Assembly: GCF_947648125.1 (NCBI RefSeq)
Contig: NZ_CANSMR010000011.1
Location: 175,466-239,465 of the forward strand
Direction of reading: 5' to 3'
Length of the DNA stretch: 64,000 bases
Source: an uncultured Bradyrhizobium sp.
GTDB taxonomy: Bacteria > Pseudomonadota > Alphaproteobacteria > Rhizobiales > Xanthobacteraceae
Below, piece by piece: positions 1 through 8,611 of the stretch. Positions within the stretch are counted from its first letter, which is position 1. Each line of letters opens with the position of its first letter. Made by a program: the position numbers and the translations under genes. The notes beneath the pieces were generated by a model that worked only from the letters and a program-made list of their open reading frames with translations, was not told the origin of the DNA and searched no databases.

Positions 1-60
1 GCTGATTCCACCGTTGCCTCCAAGGTCGATCTCGCGGGGTAAGCGGTGGACCTGATCGTT

Positions 61-166
61 CCGTCATCCTGAGGTGCGAGCGGAGCGAGCCTCGAAGGAT
101 GCACGGCCACCAGCCGGCCCGTCGACCCTTCGAGACGCGCTTCGCGAGCACCTCAGGGTGACGGTG
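61..166. repeat. Interspersed imperfect palindrome
   Basis: The left part reads gtcatcctgaggtgc and the right part gcacctcagggtgac, so the ends are inverted copies around a centre that also contains the inverted pair tcgaagga / cccttcgag. This resembles a repeat type widespread between genes in Bradyrhizobium (recalled, not searched). Bases 1-60 to its left show nothing recognisable. Confidence 0.7.
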
Positions 167-180
167 AGAGCGCGTTCGAA

Positions 181-1077
181 TTAGTGCAATCCGACCTGGC
201 CGGCCTCCCAGCCCAGCATCGCCTGCTTGCGGGTGATGCCCCAGTGATAGCCGGTCAGCGCGCCGCTCTTGCCGAGTGCGCGATGGCAGGGCACCACGAA
301 CGACACCGGATTGCGCCCGACCGCGGCGCCGACGGCGCGCGAGGCCTTCGGGCTGTTGATCTTGCTGGCGATGTCGGAATAGCTCACCGCGCGGCCCATC
401 GGGACCTTGAGCAGCGTTTCCCACACCCGCACCTCGAAGTCGGTGCCGATCAGTACGACGCGCAGCGGCTGGTCCGCCCGCCACAACCGCGTATCGAACA
501 CGCGCTGGGCCAGTGCGGTGGTGCCATCGGTGTCCTCGACAAAGGTCGCGTTCGGCCAGCGCCGCTTCATGTCGGCAAATGCGGTCTGCTCGTCGCCCGG
601 GTCGGCGAAGGCAAGGCCCGCGAGCCCGCGGTCTGTCGCGATCACGATCGCGGTGCCGAACGGCGAGGGGTGGAAGCCGAAGCGCAGCGTCATGCCGCCG
701 CCGCCGGTCTTCCATTCGCCGGGCGACATCGCCTCATGCGTGACGAACAGATCGTGCAGCCGTCCCGGGCCCGAGAGGCCTGAGTCGAGTGCCGCGTCGA
801 GCACGCTGGCGGAATCGCGCAGCAAGTTCTTGGCGTGGTCCAGCGTCAGCGCCTGCATGAAAGCCTTCGGCGTCAGCCCTGCCCAACGGCGGAACAGATG
901 GTGCAGTTCATCCGGCGTGACGGCAGCGGCATCGGCCATCGCTTCGATGGTCGGCTGCGTGCGCCAGTGCTCCGAGATGAACGCGATGGCACGCCGCACC
1001 GAGTCGTAGTCGCGCAGCGCGGCGCTCTGGAGGCCCGGCTTGGCCAGGCGCTGATCATGTATGGCGAGTGTCATCAT
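181..1077 (-). CDS. Ada-like AraC regulator fused to O6-alkylguanine-DNA alkyltransferase
   Basis: About 298 residues. The N-terminal 100-odd residues form an AraC-type helix-turn-helix region, and the C-terminal half is an Ogt/MGMT alkyltransferase with the active-site motif PCHR near residue 264, whose Cys accepts the alkyl group irreversibly. It repairs O6-alkylguanine and may regulate its own expression. The zinc-binding Cys-rich N-terminal domain of full-length Ada, which senses methylphosphotriesters, is absent, so this is the short AraC-Ogt form. Start codon uncertain: ATG at 1098, 1077 or 1074; no strong ribosome site marks any of them. It ends 57 bases before the end of the next minus-strand gene's region and is probably its own unit. 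Confidence 0.88.
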   Translation of the reverse strand: MMTLAIHDQRLAKPGLQSAALRDYDSVRRAIAFISEHWRTQPTIEAMADAAAVTPDELHHLFRRWAGLTPKAFMQALTLDHAKNLLRDSASVLDAALDSGLSGPGRLHDLFVTHEAMSPGEWKTGGGGMTLRFGFHPSPFGTAIVIATDRGLAGLAFADPGDEQTAFADMKRRWPNATFVEDTDGTTALAQRVFDTRLWRADQPLRVVLIGTDFEVRVWETLLKVPMGRAVSYSDIASKINSPKASRAVGAAVGRNPVSFVVPCHRALGKSGALTGYHWGITRKQAMLGWEAGQVGLH

Positions 1078-1134
1078 GGTGTCTGATTTAGGAGCCATGG
1101 CGCGTCCAAACCACCCGATTTCTGACAAGTTCGC

Positions 1135-1695
1135 TTAGGCGACAGGATTGTAGGTCGGGCCGCGCTTCGCAGCGTTCAGCGCAGCCGTCAAAGCTTTGGA
1201 AAAGCTTGCTTTTTCGTCCGGGCCCAGGAAGCTGCCGACGCTGACCCGGCGGCCCCGGGACACCAGATAAAGCCGCTCGATGCCGAATTCTTCATGCGAG
1301 ATCTGTTCGAACCGCACCCAGAGCGGATTGAGCACCCATTCCGCCACATGGCCGCGGTGACTGATCCTGCGCACCCGCAGTTCCGACGGTGTGACGGTGA
1401 TCTCTTCGCTCGCCTTGGCAGTGCGGAAATTGACCTTGAACGCCCAGTAGATCACCAGCGCGTCAAGACCGAAGAAGCCGAAGATCGGCCAGGCGCCCAG
1501 CCACCAGAACACCGCGCCGGCGATGAAGCTGACCACCGTGACGAACGACATCAGCACGATGAAGCCGGTGCGATTCAGCGATCGATGCGGCGTCAGCAGC
1601 GCCGAGAACAATTTCGGCTCCGCCTCGGGCGCATCGACGTCGAGGTCATTGGCCCTGGGGTCTTCGCCCGGATCAAAGTCGTTGCCTGCGGTCAT
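1135..1695 (-). CDS. DUF2244 family integral membrane protein
   Basis: 186 residues with two adjacent hydrophobic segments (about residues 43-63 and 68-87) followed by a soluble C-terminal domain. The family pattern of DUF2244 is recognisable: a short helical hairpin, then a conserved stretch around VTPSELRVRR and a WV-LNP motif. Function unknown. The start codon lies head to head with nth: CAT at 1693-1695 overlaps a possible ATG of nth at 1694, so whichever nth start is used there is no room for a promoter between them and each must be transcribed from inside the other. In many alphaproteobacteria DUF2244 genes sit next to nth (recalled). Confidence 0.85.
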   Translation of the reverse strand: MTAGNDFDPGEDPRANDLDVDAPEAEPKLFSALLTPHRSLNRTGFIVLMSFVTVVSFIAGAVFWWLGAWPIFGFFGLDALVIYWAFKVNFRTAKASEEITVTPSELRVRRISHRGHVAEWVLNPLWVRFEQISHEEFGIERLYLVSRGRRVSVGSFLGPDEKASFSKALTAALNAAKRGPTYNPVA

Positions 1696-1717
1696 GACGT
1701 ATCAGTATATCCCGTTC

Positions 1718-2494
1718 ATGGCCAAAATCATCCGCTCTCAACGCGCCAACACCTCAAGCGTTCGCTCCGCGCCGAAGAAGAAGGCCGTGAAAGCGGCAAC
1801 ACCGCAGCCCAAGCGCGCGGCAAAGAAGCCGGCCGCCAAGAAGGCCGCAAAACCAAAGCCATGGACGGCGGAGGAGGTCTACGAGGCCTTCGACCGGTTC
1901 CGCAAAGCCAATCCCGAGCCGAAGGGCGAGCTCGAGCATCTCAATCCCTACACGTTGCTGGTTGCGGTGGTGTTGTCTGCGCAGGCGACCGATGCCGGCG
2001 TCAACAAGGCGACGCGAGCGCTGTTTGCGATCGCCGACACGCCGGAGAAGATGCTTGAGCTCGGCGAAGACAGAGTGCGCGATTACATCAAGACCATCGG
2101 GCTCTATCGCAACAAGGCCAGGAACGTCATCGCGCTGTCCGAGAAGCTGATCGCCGAATTCGGCAGCAAGGTGCCGCGCACCCGCGCCGAAATCGAATCG
2201 TTGCCCGGCGCCGGCCGCAAGACCGCGAATGTCGTGCTCAACATGGCGTTCGGCGAACACACGATGGCGGTCGACACCCATGTGTTTCGCGTCGGCAACC
2301 GCACCGGTCTCGCGCCCGGCAAGACGCCGCTCGAGGTCGAGCTGGGATTGGAGAAGGTGATCCCGACGGAGTTCATGCTGCACGCCCATCACTGGCTGAT
2401 CCTGCATGGCCGCTATACTTGCCTCGCCCGCGGTCCGCGTTGCGACGTATGCCTGATCAATGACCTTTGCCGGTGGCCGGAGAAGACCGTCTGA
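1718..2494 (+). CDS. nth: Endonuclease III (DNA glycosylase/AP lyase)
   Basis: 258 residues from ATG 1718. Removes oxidised pyrimidines and cleaves the abasic site in base-excision repair. The helix-hairpin-helix LPGAGRKTANVV carries the catalytic Lys, VDTHVFRV carries the catalytic Asp, and the C terminus has the four-Cys iron-sulphur cluster spaced C-x6-C-x2-C-x5-C. The first 45 residues are a Lys/Ala-rich basic tail not found in the 211-residue E. coli enzyme; such tails are usual in Bradyrhizobium. An ATG at 1694 in frame would add eight residues and overlap the start of the divergent DUF2244 gene. Confidence 0.95.
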   Translation: MAKIIRSQRANTSSVRSAPKKKAVKAATPQPKRAAKKPAAKKAAKPKPWTAEEVYEAFDRFRKANPEPKGELEHLNPYTLLVAVVLSAQATDAGVNKATRALFAIADTPEKMLELGEDRVRDYIKTIGLYRNKARNVIALSEKLIAEFGSKVPRTRAEIESLPGAGRKTANVVLNMAFGEHTMAVDTHVFRVGNRTGLAPGKTPLEVELGLEKVIPTEFMLHAHHWLILHGRYTCLARGPRCDVCLINDLCRWPEKTV

Positions 2495-2562
2495 GCCATG
2501 ATCATCATCATGTGGTAAGTGACGCGCCCGGCGTTCGGCGCGTGTGATTGAGGGAGTGTGGT

Positions 2563-3714
2563 GTGGCAGAGCAGGTTCAAGACGGTCCGTCACAAGTCAG
2601 CCAGACCGCGTCCGCACCAGTGACAACACCAGCCAAGCCGCAGCCTGCGGCGAGCGGCTTCTGGGGCCGTTTCGCCATCCCGCTGTTCGCGGTGCTGGCT
2701 GCGCTTGTGTTCGTCGCGGCGGCGACCACGCATTGGGACGCCTGGGTCGGCAGCGCCACCATCCAGACCACCAACGATGCCTATGTGCGCGCCGAGTTGA
2801 CCCAACTCTCGAGCCGCGTGTCCGGCGAAGTGCTCACGGTTGCTATCTCCGATTTCCAGCGCGTCAAGGCCGGCGATCTGCTGGTGCAGATCGATCGTGC
2901 CGACTATCAGGCGCAGGTCGCGCAGGCCGAGGCGGGAGTGGTCGGCGCGCAGGCCGCGCTCGATAACCTCAACAACCAGGTCGAGCTGCAATATGCGACC
3001 ATTGCGCAGGCCGAGGCCTCGCGGTTGTCCGCGGAGGCGCAGCAGACCCTGGCACGCCAGGAGCAAGAGCGTCAGCAGTCGCTGTCGCAAACCGACGCCG
3101 GCACGCGGCAGCGGCTCGAGCAGGCCACCGCATCCTATGCCAAGTCGGAGGCCGACGTGCAGGCCAGCCGTGCGGTGATCGCAGCGCAGCGCCATCAGCT
3201 CGAGGTCCTGCAGGGCACCAAGAAGCAACGCGCCGCCGATCTCGACGCAGCCAAGGCGCTGCTGGCATCGGCCAGGCTCAAGCTTGGCTACACCAGGATC
3301 GCCGCGCCGTTCGACGGCGTCACCGGCGAGCGGCAGGTGCAGCCGGGCGATTACGTCAACATCGGCACCAATCTGATCAACGTCGTGCCGCTGCCGAACG
3401 TCTATGTGATCGCCAACTACAAGGAAACCCAGCTGACCAACGTCAAGCCGGGTCAGCCGGTCGAAGTCACCGTGGATACATTCTCCGGCCAGAAGTTGCG
3501 CGGCGTCGTCGAGCGCATCGCGCCGGCAAGCGGATCGCAATTCGCGCTGCTGCCGCCCGACAACGCCACCGGCAATTTCACCAAGGTGGTGCAGCGCATC
3601 CCGGTGCGCATCCAGTTCGACAAGGACCAGCCGTTGCTTGCGCGCCTGCTGCCGGGCATGTCGGTGGTGACGCGGATCAACACCGGCGAGGCGGTCGCCA
3701 ATGGCGGAAAATGA
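2563..3714 (+). CDS. HlyD/EmrA-type membrane fusion protein
   Basis: 383 residues from GTG 2563, chosen because agggag lies six bases upstream; a TTG at 2548 has none. One transmembrane helix (about residues 27-50) anchors the protein, followed by a split biotinyl-lipoyl domain, a long alpha-helical coiled-coil hairpin rich in Gln/Ala/Glu (about 95-215), and a beta-barrel region ending in a NYKETQL motif typical of EmrA. It bridges an inner-membrane pump to the outer membrane. The next gene, an EmrB-type transporter, starts inside its 3' end (14-base overlap), so the two are co-translated as an efflux pair. Confidence 0.92.
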   Translation: MAEQVQDGPSQVSQTASAPVTTPAKPQPAASGFWGRFAIPLFAVLAALVFVAAATTHWDAWVGSATIQTTNDAYVRAELTQLSSRVSGEVLTVAISDFQRVKAGDLLVQIDRADYQAQVAQAEAGVVGAQAALDNLNNQVELQYATIAQAEASRLSAEAQQTLARQEQERQQSLSQTDAGTRQRLEQATASYAKSEADVQASRAVIAAQRHQLEVLQGTKKQRAADLDAAKALLASARLKLGYTRIAAPFDGVTGERQVQPGDYVNIGTNLINVVPLPNVYVIANYKETQLTNVKPGQPVEVTVDTFSGQKLRGVVERIAPASGSQFALLPPDNATGNFTKVVQRIPVRIQFDKDQPLLARLLPGMSVVTRINTGEAVANGGK

Positions 3715-5329
3715 CGACCGTAACAGCGGCCCGGTCTCGCGCGGCGACGTCGCGCGCTATCCGGTGTTCGCCGTCGTTGCCGTGCTGCTCGGCGCGTTCC
3801 TGGCGAATTTCGACAGCCGCCTGACCTCGGTCGGCCTGCCCGACCTGCGGGGCGCGTTCTCGCTCACCTTCGACGAGGGCGCCTGGCTCTCGACCGCGGC
3901 GATCGGCTCGCAGATCTTCATCGCGCCCGCGGTGGCCTGGCTCGCCACCGTGTTCGGCCTGCGGCGTGTGCTCGGCATTCCGAGCCTGGTCTATGCCGTG
4001 ATCTCGCTGATCATCCCGTTTGTGCATGACTACACGACGCTGATCGCGCTCAGCATCGCCCACGGCATGCTGCTCGGCACCTTCGTGCCGGCGACGCTGA
4101 TGATCATCTTGCGCAACCTGCCGATCCGCTGGTGGCTGCCGGCGATCGCGATGTATTCGATCCGCGTCGGCTTCGCGCTGGATTCGTCGAGCTCACTGGT
4201 CGGCTTCTATGTCGAGCACCTCGGCTGGCAGTGGCTGTACTGGCAGGGCGTGGTGGTCGCGCCGCTGATGGGTTTGATGGTGTATCTCGGCACGCCGAAC
4301 GAGCCGGTCAATCGCGACCTGCTGCACCATGCCGATTGGGGCGGCATGCTGCTGCTCGGCGCTGGTCTGGGGATGGTTTATGCCGGGCTCGATCAGGGCA
4401 ACCGGCTGGACTGGCTGTCGTCGGGCACCGTGATGGCGCTCCTGATAGGGGGCGGGCTGTTGATCATCGCCTTCATGATCAACGAGACGGTCGCGCGCCG
4501 GCCGTGGGCGCATTTCAACGTGCTGTTCTCGCGCAATATCGGGCTCTCGCTGATCGTCATCCTCTTGTACACGCTGACCAGCCTGTCGAACTCGTCGCTG
4601 GTGCCGAACTTCCTCGGCGCCGTCGGCGTGCTGCGGCCGGAGCAGTCGGGCGCGCTGCTGTTCAGCTACGGTGCACTGCCGATGTTCGTGCTGGTGCCGA
4701 TCTCGATTGTCCTGTTGCGTCACTTCGATCCGCGCATGGTCGTGGTGCTCGGGTTCTCGGCATTCGCAGCCGCCAATCTCTGGGGCACGCAGCTGAGCCA
4801 TGTCTGGGCACGCGAGGATTTCGTCGGCATCGTCCTGCTTACGTCGATCGGGCAGGCGCTGACGCTGCTGCCGATCATCATCATGGCGCTGTCCAATTCC
4901 GACCCGTCGCGCGCGACCGCGTTCGCGGCTTATATCCAGATCATGCGGCTCGGCGGCGCCGAGATCGGCATCGCCCTGATGGGCACCTGGCTGCGCGTCC
5001 GCGAGCAGATCCATTCGAATTATCTCGGCCAGCACGTCCAGAACGGCGACGTCGACGTCGTCAACCTGCTGAAGCGGCTGGCGGGTGAATTTTCCGGCCA
5101 CGGCATCGGGGCGGCGACGGGACGTGCCATCGGCACGCTCGCGGCCCTCGTGCAGCGCGAGGCCAACACGCTCGCCTACATTGACGGCTTCTGGCTGTGC
5201 TTCTGGCTCGCGATCCTGGCGCTGTTCCTGGTCGCCTTGATCACGCGTGCGCCGCAAGGTCCGCTGTCGCCGGTGCCGCTTGGCTTTGTGAAGAACGTGC
5301 TGCGCAAGCCGGACGCCGCCGCGTCCTGA
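3701..5329 (+). CDS. DHA2-type MFS efflux transporter (EmrB-like)
   Basis: 542 residues, about 14 hydrophobic segments, ATG overlapping the end of the HlyD gene. The pairing with an EmrA-like adaptor and the 14-helix size place it in the DHA2 drug:H+ antiporter group. The N-terminal helix contains NFDSRLTSVGLPDL, a divergent form of the usual D-x-TIVNVALP motif of this group, so the substrate may differ from classical EmrB. Proton-driven export through a tripartite channel is inferred. It ends 146 bases before the polyketide synthase gene, on the same strand, and could export that product, though the third gene of that operon is also an exporter. Confidence 0.88.
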   Translation: MAENDDRNSGPVSRGDVARYPVFAVVAVLLGAFLANFDSRLTSVGLPDLRGAFSLTFDEGAWLSTAAIGSQIFIAPAVAWLATVFGLRRVLGIPSLVYAVISLIIPFVHDYTTLIALSIAHGMLLGTFVPATLMIILRNLPIRWWLPAIAMYSIRVGFALDSSSSLVGFYVEHLGWQWLYWQGVVVAPLMGLMVYLGTPNEPVNRDLLHHADWGGMLLLGAGLGMVYAGLDQGNRLDWLSSGTVMALLIGGGLLIIAFMINETVARRPWAHFNVLFSRNIGLSLIVILLYTLTSLSNSSLVPNFLGAVGVLRPEQSGALLFSYGALPMFVLVPISIVLLRHFDPRMVVVLGFSAFAAANLWGTQLSHVWAREDFVGIVLLTSIGQALTLLPIIIMALSNSDPSRATAFAAYIQIMRLGGAEIGIALMGTWLRVREQIHSNYLGQHVQNGDVDVVNLLKRLAGEFSGHGIGAATGRAIGTLAALVQREANTLAYIDGFWLCFWLAILALFLVALITRAPQGPLSPVPLGFVKNVLRKPDAAAS

Positions 5330-5475
5330 TTTGCGAACGGGGAGGCGCGGGTATCGCCGGCGGCCTGGCGCTACCGGGTCAATTTATAGTGAATGCGGCG
5401 CCCCCAGCTATCTCGCGGGCGTCTGAAATATTTTGCACGTGGCGTGGTTCCACAAACGGGGGAACTGGAGCCACG

Positions 5476-6537
5476 ATGATCGAGACCAGGCAGACGGCCG
5501 CGCTTGTTTCCATGGCGACGGCGGTTCCACCGCATCTGTTCCATCAGGGACAAATCCTGCAGGCCGCGCACGACCTTCTCGCCGACCGCTATCCCGAGTT
5601 CGAGACGCTCTCCAGCCTGTTCGCCAACACTGGCATCCAGCATCGCTACGGCGTGAAGCCGATCGAATGGTATCTCGAACGGCGCGGCTGGCCGGAGCGG
5701 ACGCAGGCGTTCCTGGAAGGCGCGGAGGCGCTGTTCGTCGATGCCGCCCGCAAGGCGCTTATGCGTGCCGACCTGACCGGCCGCGATATCGATGTCGTGG
5801 TCACAGTCTGCTCAACGGGCATCGCCACGCCGACGCTGGAGGCGCGCGTCGCCGGCCAGCTCGGCCTGCGGACCGATGTGTCGCGCGTGCCGGTGTTCGG
5901 CCTCGGCTGCGCGGGCGGCGTGTCGGGCCTGTCGATCGCGGCGCGGCTGGCGCAGGCGCAGCCGGGTGCGAATGTGCTGCTGGTCGCGCTCGAGCTGTGC
6001 ACGCTCGCGGTTCGTCACGATGAGCTCACCAAGGCGAATATCGTCGCGGCCAGCCTGTTCGGCGATGGCGCCGCGGCGATCGTGCTGCGCGCCGGCGACG
6101 GCGGTGCGACTCGGATCGAGGCGACGGCAGAAAAGCTGTGGCCGGATACGCTCGGCATCATGGGCTGGACGGTCGATCCGGAGGGATTCGGCGTCGTCTT
6201 CCAGCGTACCATTCCGGATTTCGTCCGCGACCATGTTGGACCGGCCGTTGCCGATATCCTGGCACGAATGGAGCTGACGGCCGATGATATCGACCGCTTC
6301 CTCTGCCATCCCGGCGGCACCAAGGTCATCGCCGCACTGGAGCGGGCGCTCGCGCTCGATCAGGGCACGCTCGATCACGAACGCGACGTCATCGCGGCTT
6401 GCGGCAACATGTCGGCCCCGACGGTTCTCTTTGTTCTCGAACGCGCCCGCGCCAAGGGCTTGCCGCCGCGCTCGCTGCTCACGGCACTCGGGCCCGGCTT
6501 CACGCTCAGCTGCGTCGCGCTCAGGCACGCGGCATGA
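5476..6537 (+). CDS. Type III polyketide synthase (chalcone/stilbene synthase family)
   Basis: 353 residues from ATG 5476, preceded by ggag at 5467-5470. A homodimeric ketosynthase that extends an acyl-CoA starter with malonyl-CoA and cyclises the chain. The catalytic triad is visible: Cys145 in GLGCAGGVSG, His278 in FLCHPGG, Asn311 in CGNMSAP. Bacterial relatives of this subgroup make long-chain alkylpyrones or alkylresorcinols (e.g. Bacillus BpsA). The stop overlaps the start of the next gene (ATGA, 6534-6537), a methyltransferase-like membrane enzyme, the same pairing as bpsA-bpsB. The product here is inferred, not shown by the sequence. The 146 bases upstream hold an AT-richer patch (tttatagtg near 5382) that may be a promoter. 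Confidence 0.92.
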   Translation: MIETRQTAALVSMATAVPPHLFHQGQILQAAHDLLADRYPEFETLSSLFANTGIQHRYGVKPIEWYLERRGWPERTQAFLEGAEALFVDAARKALMRADLTGRDIDVVVTVCSTGIATPTLEARVAGQLGLRTDVSRVPVFGLGCAGGVSGLSIAARLAQAQPGANVLLVALELCTLAVRHDELTKANIVAASLFGDGAAAIVLRAGDGGATRIEATAEKLWPDTLGIMGWTVDPEGFGVVFQRTIPDFVRDHVGPAVADILARMELTADDIDRFLCHPGGTKVIAALERALALDQGTLDHERDVIAACGNMSAPTVLFVLERARAKGLPPRSLLTALGPGFTLSCVALRHAA

Positions 6538-7046
6538 GCCTCGCTTCGGTCATCCTTGCGCTGGTCACCTTGCAGCGTCTCGGCGAGCTCGTGCTGTCGC
6601 GTCGCAACACGGAGCGGCTGCTGGCGCGCGGCGCGATCGAGGTCGGCGCCGGTCACTATCCGCTCATTGTGCTGGTTCACGCCGGCTGGCTGATCGCGCT
6701 GTGGATGTGGGGCCGCAACCAGGATGTCAACCTGGCGATGCTCGCGGCCTTTCTGTTGCTGCAAGGCCTGCGGCTGTGGATCCTCGCCGCGCTCGGGCCG
6801 CGATGGACCACGCGGATCATCGTCTTGCCGGGCGCGCCGCTGGTCGCATCCGGGCCGTACCGATATTTTCCGCATCCAAACTATGCGGTCGTCGTCGGTG
6901 AGATCGCGCTGCTCCCGCTCGCACTGCATCTGCCGGTGCTGGCGCTGATCCTCACCTTGCTCAATCTCGCGGTGCTTGCGATCCGGATTCGTGCCGAGAG
7001 CCATGCTCTCTCGGTTGCGGACTGGCCGCGCGTCAGCACGCCATGA
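6534..7046 (+). CDS. Isoprenylcysteine carboxyl methyltransferase-family membrane protein
   Basis: 170 residues with about five hydrophobic segments. The family signature is present near the C-terminal half: GPYRYFPHPNYAVVVGE, where HPNY and the following Glu form the S-adenosylmethionine-binding region of ICMT-like methyltransferases. In Bacillus, BpsB of this family O-methylates the alkylpyrones made by the adjacent type III synthase; the ATGA overlap with the synthase gene here suggests the same division of labour (inference). Its own stop overlaps the start of the MFS gene by four bases. Confidence 0.88.
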   Translation: MSLASVILALVTLQRLGELVLSRRNTERLLARGAIEVGAGHYPLIVLVHAGWLIALWMWGRNQDVNLAMLAAFLLLQGLRLWILAALGPRWTTRIIVLPGAPLVASGPYRYFPHPNYAVVVGEIALLPLALHLPVLALILTLLNLAVLAIRIRAESHALSVADWPRVSTP

Positions 7047-8611
7047 GCGACCGGGCGGAGCATCGCTCCGACAGCCCGTCGGCGGCGATCTGGGCAGGCT
7101 TCCTCCTGATGTGCTTCGGCATGTTCATGGCGATCCTCGACATCCAGGTCGTCGCGACCTCGCTGCCGACGATCCAGCGCGCGCTGGGGATTTCGCCTTC
7201 CGCGATGAGCTGGATCCAGACCGCCTATCTGATCGCGGAGGTGATCGCGATCCCGCTGACCGGACTGTTCACCCATGCGCTGTCGCTCCGATGGCTGTTC
7301 GCGATCGCCGTGAGCCTGTTCACCGTCGCCTCGGTCGGTTGCGCTTTCAGTGGCGGCTTTGCCGTGCTGCTGGTCTTTCGCGTGCTGCAGGGATTTTCCG
7401 GCGGCGTCCTGATCCCTGCGGTGTTCTCCGCCGTGTTCACGCTGTTTCCGGCACGGCTCCATGCGGTGGCGACCACGATCGGCGGCGTCGTCGCGGTGCT
7501 CGCACCGACCGTTGGACCGGTCGTCGGCGGCTGGATCACGCAGACCTGGTCGTGGCCGTGGCTGTTCCTGATCAACCTCGTTCCAGGAACGATTGCGGCC
7601 ACGGTCACGCCGCTGCTGCTTCCGAAAGAGAGCGTGAATCTCCGCGCGTTTGTCAGACTGGACACATGGTCGCTGGCTCTGCTCGCAGCGGCGCTCGCAA
7701 GCTTCATGATCGGTTTGAAGGAAGCGCCGCAGCGCGGCTGGGTCTCGATGCTTTGCCTGAGCCTGCTGATCGGAAGCATTGCCGGGATGGCGCTGCTGAT
7801 CCGGCGCACGCTCCGCGCGGCGTATCCGATCGCGCGATTGAACTTGTTCAGGCGGCGTTCGTTCGCGATCGGCTGCGCCCTGAGCTTCTGCCTCGGCATC
7901 GGCCTGTATGGATCGACCTATCTGATGCCGGTGTTCCTCGGCTTCGTCCGCCGCCATGATGCCTTCGAGATCGGCACCATCATGCTGGTCACGGGGGTTG
8001 CACAGCTGATCGCTGCGCCGCTCGCGGCAATCCTCGAAAGCCGCGTCGGCGCGCTCTTGTTGACTGCGACAGGCTTCGTCTTGTTCGCGCTCGGTCTCGG
8101 ACTGAGCGCCTTTCAGCCGCGCACGGCGGATTTCGGCGAGATGTTCTGGCCCCAGGTCGTGCGCGGTGTCGCGATCATGTTCTGCCTGCTGCCGCCGACG
8201 CGGATTGCGTTGGGCACCCTGCCGGAGGCGGAGGTTGCCGACGCCAGCGGATTGTTCAACCTGATGCGCAATCTGGGTGGCGCGATCGGGATCGCCTTGA
8301 TCGATACCATCCTCTATGGGCGAAGCCCGATCCATGGCGAGGCGTTTCGTGCGCGCCTGCTGGCGGGAGATGTCACGGCGGCACAGGCAATCGGGCTCGA
8401 TCCGAGATTGCTGATCGACCGTCCGCCGGGTCCGCCTGATGACGCGACGGTGGCGTTCATCCGGCCGCTGGTCGAGCGGGCGTCGCTCGCACTCAGCGTC
8501 AACGAGGCATGGGCGATGCTCGCCGGCGTGGCGGTCGCCGGGCTTCTGCTGGTGTTATTCGCGCGCGATCGGGCGCCTGCATCGCTGCCGGTGCCTCGGG
8601 ATGCGAGCTAG
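7043..8611 (+). CDS. DHA2-type MFS transporter, last gene of the polyketide operon
   Basis: 522 residues, about 14 transmembrane segments. The first helix has DIQVVATSLPTIQ, the DHA2 signature form (D-x-QVV/TIV-x-x-ALP), and motif C-like glycine/proline spacing (LAPTVGPVVGG) typical of antiporters follows in helix 5. It starts with ATGA overlapping the methyltransferase stop, so it belongs to the same transcript and probably exports the methylated polyketide (inference). Its TAG stop shares the palindrome CTAG with the stop of the convergent gene at 8608. Confidence 0.9.
   Translation: MSDRAEHRSDSPSAAIWAGFLLMCFGMFMAILDIQVVATSLPTIQRALGISPSAMSWIQTAYLIAEVIAIPLTGLFTHALSLRWLFAIAVSLFTVASVGCAFSGGFAVLLVFRVLQGFSGGVLIPAVFSAVFTLFPARLHAVATTIGGVVAVLAPTVGPVVGGWITQTWSWPWLFLINLVPGTIAATVTPLLLPKESVNLRAFVRLDTWSLALLAAALASFMIGLKEAPQRGWVSMLCLSLLIGSIAGMALLIRRTLRAAYPIARLNLFRRRSFAIGCALSFCLGIGLYGSTYLMPVFLGFVRRHDAFEIGTIMLVTGVAQLIAAPLAAILESRVGALLLTATGFVLFALGLGLSAFQPRTADFGEMFWPQVVRGVAIMFCLLPPTRIALGTLPEAEVADASGLFNLMRNLGGAIGIALIDTILYGRSPIHGEAFRARLLAGDVTAAQAIGLDPRLLIDRPPGPPDDATVAFIRPLVERASLALSVNEAWAMLAGVAVAGLLLVLFARDRAPASLPVPRDAS

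Noticed and set aside
4193-5257. Minus-strand open frame of 354 codons inside the EmrB-like gene
   Set aside because: Shadow of a membrane-protein gene: Glu/Gln/Arg/Asp-rich, no family match recognised, no start context.
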